Shown piece by piece: positions 33,435 to 45,280 of a stretch of 64,000 bases of DNA. Numbering within the stretch: position 1 is the stretch's first letter; every line of letters starts with the position of its first letter. Origin of the DNA: Combretum micranthum (Eukaryota > Streptophyta > Magnoliopsida > Myrtales > Combretaceae); NCBI GenBank assembly GCA_024138025.1, contig JAMXBD010000430.1, positions 62,001-126,000 of the forward strand. The letters run 5' to 3'. The notes below the pieces were generated by a model, which was given only the letters and a program-made list of their open reading frames with translations, did no database searches and was not told the DNA's origin. Made by a program: the position numbers and the translations under genes.

Positions 33435-34584
33435 GCCTAGGTTTAATAGTTTTGGTTCCTCATTAGGTTTTTTTTTAATGAAAGTACGGAAATAGGCTGA
33501 GGCAGAAAGAAAATATGAGTGAGGATAGTGGAGGCGTTGTCCATGACAGCACCTTCAGATTTGCGAAGAAGGTGCTATCAATAGGGAACGAGAAGAAGGC
33601 ACTGTTAGTACAGGCATCTTCAAGTTGGGAATTATAGGCGTCATTATCAACGTCGTCTTCACTACAACCTTCCCAAAATAAAAAAACACGTAGCACCTTA
33701 TTCCTGTACCCATCTCCTCTCCTTTCCATCAGTCACTATCGTCATATTCACCCTGAACTGAGACCACTTCTCTGAATACACATATTAGTCCTCCAAACCC
33801 TATCTTCTTCTTCCTTCAACATGTTATGGCTTTTTCGACAATCACAGTACAGAGGTTTGAAGCCAAAGAAGGAATGGATTGCTAATTTAGTGAAGAATAA
33901 CAGCAATACCATTCGGACCTTATGGATCTTCATAGGTAACGTTTCCTTATTGGCTGTTCACTTCAATCGTGCCACCTCTGGTATCGCTTCCGTCTCCGAT
34001 GATAACAGTTCACAATCACGAGCAGATCTATTGACGCTCGAGTTAGCAGTTATCAATATACTAAATGGTCTCATGTGGTTGTCAATTCATATAAAGTCGA
34101 TAAATACAGTGATCATGACATGATTGTATTTAGTGACATGCTACCACTCTCTAGCCATTTTCTCGTTTGGTTGTCAATTCCAAGGCCCTCTCTTCTTCTC
34201 CTCAACATCTCAGAAGTTCCTCTAGTCTTCTACTCCACTCCATCTCTAAAAATACGGCATTTTAAGGATGCTTAAGGTTAGGAATGGTTACAATTTGGTG
34301 CTTTGTGTTGGTTCTACATGCTCCGATTTCAAATTGGTGTCGAGTCAAATTGAATTGAAGGAGAGTAGTGATTGATTTGTTGATAGTTCATGAATTTGCC
34401 CACTCTGGTGTCTCTAGGACATTTGGTTTTAGGTCTAAGGAATGGATGGATGATAGTTAACGGATGGTATATCACTTTATCGACACAGAGGGTACTTAAT
34501 ATCTCCACTACCCTTCCCTCGTATTTCTCCCCAAGCCTATTTTCATACTTTCATTTAAAAAAACCTCAACCAAGAACCAAAACC
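33435..34584. mobile_element. Pack-MULE carrying a CCB4 gene fragment (1150 bp)
   Basis: Inserted in the LTR: the alignment with 47489-48518 is broken exactly here. Terminal inverted repeats of about 95 bases: left aggtttaatagttttggttc ... aatgaaagtacggaaatagg, right reverse complement gggttttggttcttgg ... aatgaaagtatgaaaatagg, then both continue to a gtagtggag word. The flanks aaaatttaa (33426-33434) and cagatttaa (34585-34593) match at seven of nine bases, as for a MULE. The interior holds a host gene fragment on the plus strand (33821-34108) and no transposase. Confidence 0.82.
33821..34123 (+). pseudogene. CCB4: Captured fragment of CCB4 (cytochrome b6f cofactor assembly)
   Basis: A 100-residue open stretch: LKPKKEWIANLVKNN, then IFIGNVSLLAVHFNRATSGI, then SVSDDNSSQSRADLLTLELA and ILNGLMWLSI. 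This agrees with my recollection of the middle of plant CCB4, a nuclear-encoded thylakoid membrane protein that acts with CCB1-CCB3 in covalent attachment of heme c-i to cytochrome b6 in chloroplasts. The two hydrophobic stretches (about residues 34-47 and 77-88) correspond to its membrane hairpin. The real protein is about three times longer; the transit peptide and the whole C-terminal domain are missing, and the frame drifts into unrelated sequence after about residue 92. It sits between MULE inverted repeats, so it is a transduplicate, not the gene. Confidence 0.78.
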
Positions 34585-35327
34585 CAGATTTAACATGGAG
34601 CTAGACCGGCTTCCTACTCTCCACAATCACCAATTTCCTCTAATCGAGGACTTCATGCACTTTATTAATTTCACAAACACTCAAACTTAAGCTAAGCAAC
34701 ACACCAGATACAACACTTAGGAAATAAAATATTTCATTCACTTTTATAGTGCTCTCTTATGAATTCACAAAAATATGAACAAAGCACTCAAAAATGATTT
34801 TCTCTTTCTTACTTAGAATTTACAAAATAATGAACGAGAGAACAATAATAAATGTGGATTCTTTATTTGTTTATTTGCAAATAAAAGCCCTTTTCAAAAG
34901 TTATCTAAAACTCCAAAGGAACATGTATTTATAGGCTTCAAACATTTAAATGTCCATTACAGATAACGTCTTAAAATCGCTAAACATTAAATAAGCGTAA
35001 CGGCTCTTTTATGCACATCTGCTCCACATTTTAAACTGCCACGCCTTTAGACTTGTCAAGCTATAATATGTTGCGCTTTAATGTGCTATGCTTTATATTT
35101 GACCCTTGATCAAATATATACTTCTTTAAGCCTCGGATTCAAACTTATCGCGCCCTGATGAATGTCTCACCTTAACTTGTCGTGCCTTGGATTTACTCCT
35201 CAACAAGGCTGTGCATCTTTGATCTCGTCAAGCTTTATACTTGAACTTGTCACACCTAAGGCTTGAGCTTGTCACACCTTAGCGAATGAACTTGTTGAGC
35301 CTTGACGTAACATGCAACCACAATTGT
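34585..35327 (-). repeat. Left LTR, piece 2
   Basis: Aligns with about 47661-48345. Shared words include cttcctactctccac, gcaatacacca/gcaacacacca, aacgagagaacaataataaa and gaatgaacttgt. Confidence 0.88.
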
Positions 35328-38300
35328 TGTCACACCCCAAAAAGAGGCCTAAAAGGATTAACCTATAGTTATCATATCAAGTATACATTCAATATATGAT
35401 AATCATTTTGCAAGTCACAGATTTGCAAAAATCTACTTCATATATACTATACAAGTTTTAATTCATAAAAACATTTATATAACTAAGGAAATACAGATTC
35501 TCACAGCCTCCAGAGCCACAGAGAGTCAGTATCTCCCATTGAACAGTAAAAGAGAATAGACAATATATGTATTACAAAGCTTTGAACTGCTTTTAATCTA
35601 ATCAATCTATTCTAAGCTTATCACATCTAATGCAAAACAAAAATAACTTAATTATAAAACATATGAATTCTATTCTTAGCTAATCTTCAAATCTCCAAAT
35701 TCTTCACACTCTCTTAACCCATTCATGTCCTAAGATACACCTATACAAAACTATGGGGGTATGAGCTTATCTATAGCTCAGTGAATAACATAACCAAATC
35801 ACTCATCAAACAAAACTTAAACCAATTTAATTAACAAAAAATGCAATATGACATGTATAGTTTGGATGATCGAAATCCAAACCAATGGAGATTTACGCCC
35901 TCTCATGGGAGTTGAAGAACCAGCTCAAGCCATTCATGCTCAAGAGAACTATAAACTAAGGAAGAGAGTGCTTCTCAACCTAGAGCATTCAGCTCATGGC
36001 TTTCCCCACCATTGCATCTAGCATTCAAACTTTCCAAAACTCATACCTTTCAACTATTTCATTTTGAAACTCATTTATATTTAAATATAACCTCAAAATT
36101 CCCCCTCATAATACTAAGGAGGGAGGATTTCTTTTGGAATTCACTTTGTTTAAACATAACCCCTAATTTCTCCTAAGAAGATCTAAGGAGGGAGGATTTC
36201 ATTTTGAAATTTATTCATGCTAAAACTGAAATCTCATTTAGTATATACATATATATTGCCAACATAACTGTCACTTTCCTTAGAACCATAGAACCTCCCT
36301 AAGTACTAATATTCCATTGCCAATACCCACACAAGCAACATCCTTTTAGTGCCTTTTTAATTCCTAGGTGTTGACAATCCTATGGTATCCACTTGAAGAA
36401 ACAGATCCACTAACTTTACTTAAAACTACCACATAATCAACATGGTAGTACATGACATGAATACCATGTTAATGCAAGTATATTGTCGTGCAATGCATGT
36501 TTATTTAATTAAATAGTCAAATAGTATTAAGTCATTTTTTTAGGTGACCAATTGATTTAGCAAATACTTATCTACATTGGCAACTCAATCATTTCAAGTA
36601 ATGTATTATCATTATCACTTTTATGTTTTATCAAACAATGTGATCATTAAACAACACACGGTTACCTCATTACCACACATAGCAAGTTATATTTTATCTT
36701 AATATAGGTGTAACTAAGTTACAATCACAAACAAGGTAACAAAGTCATTGTTACCCACCTGACATCTAAGCTAGGCCATCAAAACCCCTCTAGAAAAACC
36801 AATTCCTCATCTCCATCAATCATCAACAACATCATCATCACTTCTTCATACATGAAACCCAAACAGAAATAGAATATTGATTAAAGCTAATACAAAGAAT
36901 ATATCAAAACATGTATTTAAGAAGTTAAATCCATTTTAAGATCTTATTTGATCACACACTAAGTAGGAACCCTGCCATATCTGCGAATATCATCCTGCGA
37001 AAGTACAGACAGTTCTCCATTGTCTGTCAAAGTATATATTTTCTATTTGTTTATGATTCATTCATTACAAAACAACATTAAAAACATTTCATGTACAAAA
37101 ATAACAATTACACAAACAAATATATTCAAAGCAATACATTCCTTTTTCTAAACATGACCTAATTCATCAAATTACAACATACAATCGCTAAGCCATTACA
37201 ATTTTGAAGTCTATTAGCCTAACTTAGTCAAATTGATTAAACTTAACCAATCTAGTTCATTTTAGCTTATCGAAATTCAATAAGTGAAGTTAAGCTTAGT
37301 TATATTACTAATTCATTTCATTTGTGATAATCAAATTAACTTAATTCTATTAACTAGTTTACTTTATATTTAAATTCCGCATAAAGCTTAGCTTAGTTAC
37401 CAAGTTGTAATTATTCATCCCACTAAGCTAATATTAAATCCTACAAGAATTTTTTAGTTAAACTAACTTATTTTAGCTCATCTTGATTTATTAAACTATA
37501 TTGAACCTAGGTTTATTAATTAAGCTCATTTCATAAATTTAAGTCTATATTAACTTAATCTTAGCCAAGTTGCATAAACTCAACCAATTTAATTCACTTT
37601 TAGCTCATTAAACCAAGATGGACTTAAATTCTTCACATAAACTCTTTTTAGACTTGAAAATCATTTTGCTTAATTCAATTCCAAAACCATTAATTCTTTC
37701 GATTAATCTCTAATTATGAAAACTAAAACATCATATTTAATATACATTATTCCTCTAATCTCTCTTTCTTTCTCTTTTTTAATAAAGATAGAACAGTGTG
37801 CCTAGCCTACTACGTGGACGTGCAGTAGGCCGTACATATTGGAAGGAGCGGCTAAAGTGTGAAATGGGGTGTCATACCCCTATATGACCCTGCACGGGCA
37901 TGAGCACGGTCCGTGTTGCCCCTATACTCCTGTCACAAATTTCCTTCCGCTTTTCTTCATCCTTTTGTCAAATTTTACACACTTTACTTCCATCAAAACA
38001 TCATCTAATCAACATATAAACTAAGTTTTATGTTTCTAACACTTCTATATCCATCCAATAACATCAAACATCATCAAACCCTATCTCTACTATCCATCAT
38101 CTTCTTCACCTCTCAACATGTATTAAGCATTAAACCAACACATATAAACATAAACAATAACTAGAATAAAAGAAAAAGCAAACTTATCTATTTTAGGTAA
38201 CTCAAACTTCTTGATTTCTCTTTTATTTCTACTTTTCTCAAGTTGTTGAAGTTTATATTATGCATGATTCCCATTCATTATCTTGTTTCTTACTTCATTT

Positions 38301-39996
38301 GCTTCCAAAATCTTATTAAGATGTAACATTTGGAGTGGAATTTAAGAGAAAAAGAGGAGAGGAAGGGAGGAAGAAAGGAAACGTAAAATGAAAAGAAGAG
38401 GAAGGGAAAAGGAGAAGAAAGTGGCAGCCAAGAGGGAAGAGAGAGAGAATAAATAGGATAATGCCAAAATATTTAAGGATAAATATGGGTAAAGGGGTTC
38501 GGTTTAAACTTTTCAGATAATTTACTTGAGTACCGAAAAATATTGAAAGATAATTTCAAGATGTATAACATATAAATTAATAGCTTGAGTTGAAAATCAA
38601 GTTTAGGATTTAATTTTGCAAAAAATTGATATTTAGCTTCAGTCCAAGCTTAAAATTGATATTTTTAAACAAGCAGTAAAATTCAAATTTTGTAGGGATT
38701 GTGAAAATGGAATTTTGGTTGAAATAGCTAATTTAGGACATTTCATAAATTTAGGTGGATGAGCTTAAGAAATTTTGGGTCATTTGTAAATCCAACGAGA
38801 AAATGTATAGTTTGTTAATTGTAAGGAATTGAATAAATCAATTTATGAAATGAACTAAGATTTGGAGTTTATAAATTTTGCCAAACATAAAAATTGACTT
38901 TATTCAAGAGTTTAGAGATTTAAGAATAAAAGAAAGGAAATTTAATTGAAATTTATAAAAGATAAAAAACTTGATTTGTTGAAAAGATACTTAGAGCAAA
39001 TTAGTTAATAAAAGGGAATGTTTAAAATCTCAAATCCAATTTAATTTATTTATTATTTAGTGAAGACAAAATATTTAGTTTTGTCTTAGTAATCATTTTA
39101 CATGACTTATTTAGATTACCAGAGTTCGAATTCTAACTTACGTTTTAATTTCAAGTTTTTTTATCATTTTTATTCTTTAAAGAAATTTTTACTCGTTTGT
39201 TAAACATTCATATTTATTAAGTTTTTATATTGCAAGTAGTATAATTACGTTGCTTGGTCTTTCATCCTTAATATATTCATTTTTATGAAATATTTAAGAT
39301 TTAAAATTTCTTTTAACTTCATACAACTAATATTCTATGCAATATAGAATTTATAAGTAATAAGAATTAGTTTAGCGATTTCAACCTTTACTTACTCGAT
39401 TTTTGAGAAAAGACTCAGACTCAATAAATAGAACAAACAATAGACAACATAACTAGACTTTACTCTTAATTTAAGACAACGCTTGAAAACACGACACAAA
39501 CTCAAGACATGGCACACTCAATAAATGAAAGTTATAAACTCGCTTTTTTATTCTTATCTAAATATATGTAACAATATACATATAAAATACACAATCTCAT
39601 ATTCTTTTAATCGTTGAAGATATTATGTTTTATAATTTTCATTTATGTTATCATCTTGACAAAACTGAAATCAAGATGTCTTTTTTTTTTTGTGTTCTTT
39701 GCATATTTGTCTAAATTACCATTGTCCTATTAAAATTAAAGTTAGGTTATTTCCTTATCTGACTGTATTATTATCAATTACCAATTGTGTAAAATTATGG
39801 AAAATAATATCTCAAGGTTTTATTGAAATCAATTCAAATTTTTTATCAATATTTAGATTGTTTGCATTTTAATATTTAAAAAAAAAAGCAAAAATTTTGG
39901 AGTAATTCTTACATCTCCTTTTAAAACATTTCCAAAGTTTCATATTATTTACTTAATGATTTTTATATTCGAGGTGTACTATTTTGGGTTATTACA
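35328..39996. mobile_element. TGT...ACA element, 4.7 kb, possibly a long solo LTR
   Basis: It begins TGTCACACCCCAAAAAG and ends TTTTGGGTTATTACA, interrupting the Sirevirus LTR alignment. The ends are imperfect inverted repeats of about 15 bases, TGT...ACA, as in LTRs. The flanking pentamers attgt and actat could be an eroded target duplication (two transitions). I see no second internal copy of its start and no retroelement domain, so it looks like a solo LTR or a large non-coding derivative. If read on the minus strand, CCTATTTATTCTCTC at about 38460 resembles a core promoter. Partial relatives lie at 7331 and 13511. Confidence 0.65.
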
Positions 39997-40201
39997 ACTA
40001 TGCTCGAGAATTTACACTTGTTAATTCCTGCATCATCTCTAGAGAGTAACACATACACAAAATATATATATATATATATATATTCTAGCATATTATTCAT
40101 CTCAGTTGTTTGACTAATTTAGTATAGTTTAATATAATTGAATAGTTAATTGTGTAACTAATTGTCACATCAAAACCAACATTGAATATACAAGTTCAAT
40201 A
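39997..40201 (-). repeat. Left LTR, piece 3
   Basis: Aligns with about 48346-48518: gctcgagaatttacac/gctcgagaatttgcgc, tgttaattcct, agttaattgtgtaac. It contains an AT microsatellite at 40064-40083. The purine tract follows. Confidence 0.88.
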
Positions 40202-40526
40202 ATCTCTCCCTTTTTGATGAGGACAATCATACACAATTAACTCTTTTTCAATTAAGCATACTCCCCTCAAATAAGCATCCGGGTTTCAAAGAAATCTTTT
40301 CAAATTTGATTCAAAGACTTTATGTTTAATTCTAGGGAAATGCAAACTATACTTAACTCATCATTTTCCTCCCTCTTTGAGACAGACAAACAACATTAAG
40401 CATTATTCAGCATGTTAATTTGTGCACTTTACATATCTCTCCCCATGTACTCATCAAACAACATCATCAAAAAACATTTCTCTCCCCATTCAATATTTTA
40501 ACATGTGTATCCCCTTTTGTTTTCAC

Positions 40527-40569
<43 letters not shown>

Positions 40570-41057
40570 CCCCCCCCTTTTGAACGCATTAAAAATCAAT
40601 AACACAAATTAGGTGCATTCAATATATCTGTCCCCTTTAAACTCATCAGAAACATACTTAATGCATGTTAATTGTGCATATAACATATCTCTCCCTTTGT
40701 ACTCATCAAAAAATAAGAAGACAAACTTAGAACATTTCATACAGGTAGAGATGCACAAGTAACATATATGTTCTAAAAGGTTTTAGACCTGAAAAAGTAT
40801 TCATAGATCATAAATTTGTGTAAGTTCTAAAACAATATCCAAATATTCAAATAAGTCCAAAAAGCATCACTAAGCATGTTCAAATATTTAAAACCAGGTT
40901 TTAGCAAAAATTTGGTTTCAGCATGCACACATATCACAGATTTTTATAGACAAAACAGGTTACAAACATCTTAGAAACATATATAAACATCCAATAGCTT
41001 CTTTAGTCCTTAGATCAAGTTTTAGATCATTTTGGCACTTATCTTGCTTTGTCATGC
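40202..41057 (-). other. Sirevirus 3' non-coding region
   Basis: The segment between RNase H and the LTR carries several near-repeats of acatatctctccc / actcatcaaaaaac (40430, 40500, 40620 and 40690), like the repeated polypurine-tract units described for Sireviruses (on the minus strand, gggagagatatgt). It also holds a (CT)n tract at 40531-40564. Confidence 0.65.
40531..40564. repeat. (TC)n microsatellite
   Basis: About 17 perfect TC units followed by a C run. Confidence 0.97.
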
Positions 41058-41588
41058 CTAATTCTCTATGTAAGTGCAAAAGTGATCCTTACTCAAGAGT
41101 TTTGTAAAAATATTAGTACTCTGATTGTTTGCATCAACAAATTCCAAGCTAATATCTCTATTTAGAACATGATCTCTAATGAAATAATATCTAATTTCGA
41201 TATGCTTTGCCTTTGAGTATTGGATAAGATTTTTAGCTAAATTTATAACACTTATGTTATCGCAGCTAATTGGAACATTTTCATACTTTAACCCATAATC
41301 TAACAAAGTTTGTTTTATCAATAAAACTTGTACACAACAGCTAACAACAGCTATATACTCAGCTTTGACGGTTGAAAGTACAACCAAATTTTGCTTCTTT
41401 GAGTGCTTAGATATTAGAGAGTTTCCAAGAAAGTGACATATGTAGCTTGTACTTTTCCAATCAACTTTGCACCTTATAAAGTTAGCATCGGAATATCTAA
41501 CTAGATTAAAAGAGGTAAACTTTGAATACCACAAGCCAATTTCAATAATGCCTACAATATACTTGAGTATGCATTTTATTACACTCAA
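41058..41588 (-). pseudogene. Sirevirus RNase H domain
   Basis: A 176-residue open stretch covering the copia RNase H. Seen: LVRYSDANFIRCKVDWKSTS with the first catalytic Asp, CHFLGNSLISKHSKKQN, then VLSTVKAEYIAVVSCCVQ with the second acidic residue, SCDNISVINLAKN with the third, and KHIEIRYYFIRDHVLN. The word CHFLGxSLISxxSKKQN is typical of the Sirevirus branch. The enzyme would remove the RNA strand of the RNA-DNA hybrid during reverse transcription. It is the best preserved part of this element, but it is cut off from RT by stops upstream. Confidence 0.88.
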
Positions 41589-41615
41589 GTATGGTTCTTT
41601 TTGACAAAATTGAAA

Positions 41616-42560
41616 TCATGCACATACACATACTGAGAAGATGATATCAGGTCTTAAAGTTGTTAGATATAACAAACCACCTATCATGCATTTATAAAGC
41701 TTTTCAAAAATATTTTTTCCATTTTCTTCTTTGTTAAGTTTTGCACTTGTGCCCATAGATGTAGGTTTTGTTTTACAATTATCCATTTTGAATCTTCTTA
41801 AAAGTTTTTTGGTATATTTAGATTGATTGATGAAGGTTTCATTTTCAAATTGTTTTATTTGAAGACTTGGAAAATAATTAAGTTCTCCTATCATGCTCAT
41901 TTCAAATTCAATCTTCATGTACTCAACAATTCTTTTTTTTTTTTTTTTTTGCCAAACAACAAATTCATTCATAAGACTCATGTTAGTACTTCCATTCACA
42001 GTGTCATCCACATAAATTTGCATGATCAATGTGTCTGACTTGTGATTTTTGATAAAAAGAATTGAGTTAATTTTTCCTCTAGAAAATTCTTTGTTTAATA
42101 AAAAGCTATTGAGTCTTTCATATCAAGCTCTAAGAACTTGTTTAAGACCATAAAGAGCTTTGTTTAATCTGTAACCACAATCAGGAATTCATTACTTTCA
42201 AAAGTCAGTGGTTGCTCTACATAGACTTATTCTTTTATAAAATCATTTAAGAAAGCACTTTTAACATTCATTTGAAAAAGAGTAAAATTTTTTAATGCAG
42301 CAAATGCCAAAAGTATTCTAATAGCTTCTTGTCTAGCAACTGGGACAAATATCTCATCAAAATCTATGTTTTCTTCTTGATTATATCTTTTAGCTACTAA
42401 TCGAGTTTTATTTCTTGTTATTATTCTTGCTTCATCTAGCTTGTTTCTATGAACCTAATTGGTTCTAATAACTGGTCTACTATCAGGTCTAGAAACCAAG
42501 TTTCAAACTTCATTCCTTATGAATTAGGTTAATTCTTCTTGCATAACTTGTATCTAAAAC
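41616..42560 (-). pseudogene. Sirevirus reverse transcriptase, broken
   Basis: The part from the catalytic box onwards is open at 42029-41616: IMQIYVDDTVNGSTN carries the YVDD active site, followed by KIEFEMSMIGELNYFPSLQI and FINQSKYTKKLLRRFKM, then GGLLYLTTLRPDI. The upstream fingers/palm part (42560-42040) is readable only across frame breaks. A homopolymer of A (on the minus strand, near 41950) in the middle of the open stretch inserts extra lysines and suggests slippage. Confidence 0.85.
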
Positions 42561-42569
42561 TCATCATTT

Positions 42570-43836
42570 AAAGCTTCTTATGTATTTTTAGGCTCGGTTT
42601 GGGATAGGAAGACTAGATTACTCATATTTCTTAGGGAAATCTTGTTTGTGACCCTATTTGAAGGTTCCCTATTATTAAATCTTTTGGGTGTAATCTTGCA
42701 TATTTCCAATCTTTAGGAAGATTATTGTTAACAAATTCATGCACAACATCCTTTCTATGTTCATTTTCTTTATTATTATTGTTTTTAAGAGAAAACTTAT
42801 CCAAATTAGCACAAACATTATCCATATCATCATTTGAACATAAATGAGGCAAAGAATACTTAAAAAAGCAACACAAATAGATTATTCTATAATCTAGGTT
42901 CTCTTATTAAACACTCTATATGTTTTACTAGTTAAAGAGTAATCTAGAAAAATATCTTCATTACTTTTAGCGTCAAACTTAGCTACTTATTCTTTTTCAT
43001 TATTTAAGATATAACATTTTGTGCCAAATGGATGAAAATAAGAGATGTTAAGTCTTCTTCCTTTCAAAGCTCATAGGGGATTTAAATAAGAATTGGTCTT
43101 ATGAAAACTCTATTTGATATATAACATGCAGTGTTTAAAGCTTTAGCCCAAAAGTATTTACGTAAATTGTTTTCGCACATGGTTTTAGCCATTTCAATTA
43201 AAATTCTATTTTTTCTTTCAGCTACACTATTTTGTTGTGGGTTCTAGGTGCTAAAAAAGTGTGTTCAATTCATTTTTTACTGCAAAAATCATCAATTTCA
43301 TAATTTTCAAATTCTCCCTCATGATCACTTCGGATAGTCACAATATTAAGACATTTTTCATTTTGGACTTTCTTGCAATATCTAGAAAAGACATAGTTTG
43401 TTTTATCTTTAGATGTAAGGAAGAAAGTCCATATATGTCTAGAGAAGTCATCACAATAACTAAGATATATTTCTTATCTCCCAAACTTAAAGTTATAGTA
43501 AGACCAAATAAGTCTATATGCAATAGTTCTAATGGCCTAGAAGTAGAAACAACGTTCTTAGACTTAAAAGAAGTCTTAGTTTGCTTTCCTTATTGATATG
43601 CTTGACAAATCTTGATCTTTTAAAAATTATTTTTGGTAAACTTTTGATAAGATTCTCTTTAACAAGTTTTGAAATTACATTCTTACTAGCATGTCCCAAT
43701 TTTCCATACCATAGCCAACTATTGTCATTTTGAGAGTATAGACATGTTTCATTTGATGATTTGAAATTATCTAGATTAATTTTGTAAATATTTCTTTGTC
43801 TATACCCTTCAAAATAAGCTTGATTATTGTCAATTC
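42570..43836 (-). pseudogene. Sirevirus integrase and RT linker, broken
   Basis: Frame 43523-43338 contains HIDLFGLTITLSLGDKKYIL and DIYGLSSLHLK, the start of the integrase core where the first catalytic Asp is present. Downstream pieces are shifted. Frame 42876-42631 is the hydrophilic linker before RT, ending in the family phrase PKDLIIGNLQIGSQTR. The upstream limit is the hAT-like insertion. Confidence 0.8.
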
Positions 43837-44740
43837 CAATGTTGTTAGAACCGAACCGGGGTTTGACTCGAATATGCTAAGGGTTCAGGAGTCAAGGAGT
43901 CGAACCAGATTCAACCAGGTGTTGAACCGAGATCAATAAAAAGTAAAAATATAAGACATATTTTAATTATGAAAGACAAATATATATGATATCAACCAAT
44001 TAAGTTTAAATCTATATTAAATCCATCAATTAACTATCAAAATAAATATAAGATATATGCCTTAAAAAGAGAAGAAAGTATGATATAATAATTATATTTT
44101 ATAAATTTATAATATAATATTGATATATTTGCGAGTATATAAATTTCCTAGATATGATTATTAGATATATTCAATAAAAGATGATATAAGAAGGAGGCTT
44201 CAAATGTAATTTATCAATTTCCAATATGGAAATTTTAACATAATAAAAGGCAAAATCAAACCAAAAAGAGATTTTATATCTAAATTAAATTACATTACAT
44301 AATCCTTTCTCATTCACATATCGTCCTCATTATAACAAATATAAAACCATACTAGTTAATAATCTTTATAATATAATAACAATACTCTTATATAAAATAC
44401 TAGGCAATTTATAATATAATAACAATAATCTTTACAATGGGCATTTCATATGCAGAAACAAATGCTATGTTTTTATGGATCAAAAAACATGCACTAATTT
44501 TTGCTCACAGTACCCGTTAGAATAAAAAAATCACATATTGTATATGTTTAAATCTATGACCTAGAAGTTTCAGATTTAGTTCAAAATAAACCTTATACGG
44601 CAAAAGCAATAGTCTTGTCTGTAATATAAATATATAGCATAGAAGTCCCAAAGCAACCTTTTCTTTTCTTTTTTTAATGTTTATATAAATTGTACTAGTC
44701 AAGACCATAGCCAAGTCTCTCTTGGGATTCTCCGCCAATT

Positions 44741-44870
44741 AATCTTCCGGCACTTCATCCTCTTCATACGCACCATCAAGCTCTCTCTCAAGATCTTTGC
44801 CAACGTATGACCTGATGGCTTCTACCTTGTAGGCCATCCTTTTGGCAAGAAGCTCTTCGGCCAACTCAAC
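44741..44870 (-). pseudogene. Possible captured gene fragment (C-terminal tail)
   Basis: On the minus strand 44869-44741 reads [20 protein letters not shown], then SYVGKDLERELDGAYEEDEV, then PED and a TAA stop. The helical, charge-patterned composition ending in an acidic tail looks like the end of a real protein and is unlike the surrounding AT-rich DNA. I do not recognise the protein. Nearby DNA at 44880-45100 is equally GC-richer and may belong to the same capture. Confidence 0.35.
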
Positions 44871-45024
44871 TTAATTTACATGTTTAGCCAAGATCAAAAG
44901 ACCTCCGCCATCAAATCACACCTAACTTCAACCTGAAAGGTCTCTCTACCTACATCGTCTTGTAGTAGACCACATCCGAAAACGGGTCCAAATGTCTTCC
45001 AAGTCCAACTCTTGGGAGTTGTGT

Positions 45025-45100
45025 CTATCTTTAAAGCTTTTAGTGAGAGGCATGAATCTAGACTATCTTTAAAGCTTTTAGTGAGAGGCATGAATCTAGA
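45025..45100. repeat. 38-bp tandem duplication
   Basis: ctatctttaaagctttta ... gaatctaga occurs twice head to tail (45025-45062 and 45063-45100) with no difference that I can see, suggesting a recent slippage or repair event. Confidence 0.9.
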
Positions 45101-45280
45101 GACTTCTTAGACTGTGTTTTGCTTTTGCTTGTTATTTTTTTTTTAAATTTTTTTTTTAAGATGTGCGTTCCGACCCTCCTGTTTCAGCTGGGTCACCTGA
45201 GTCTCGATTGAACCAGCTGCGTCACCCAGTTCTGGCTGGGTCAATTTAAAAACGAGTATTGAACACATTTCGTCTCATTT

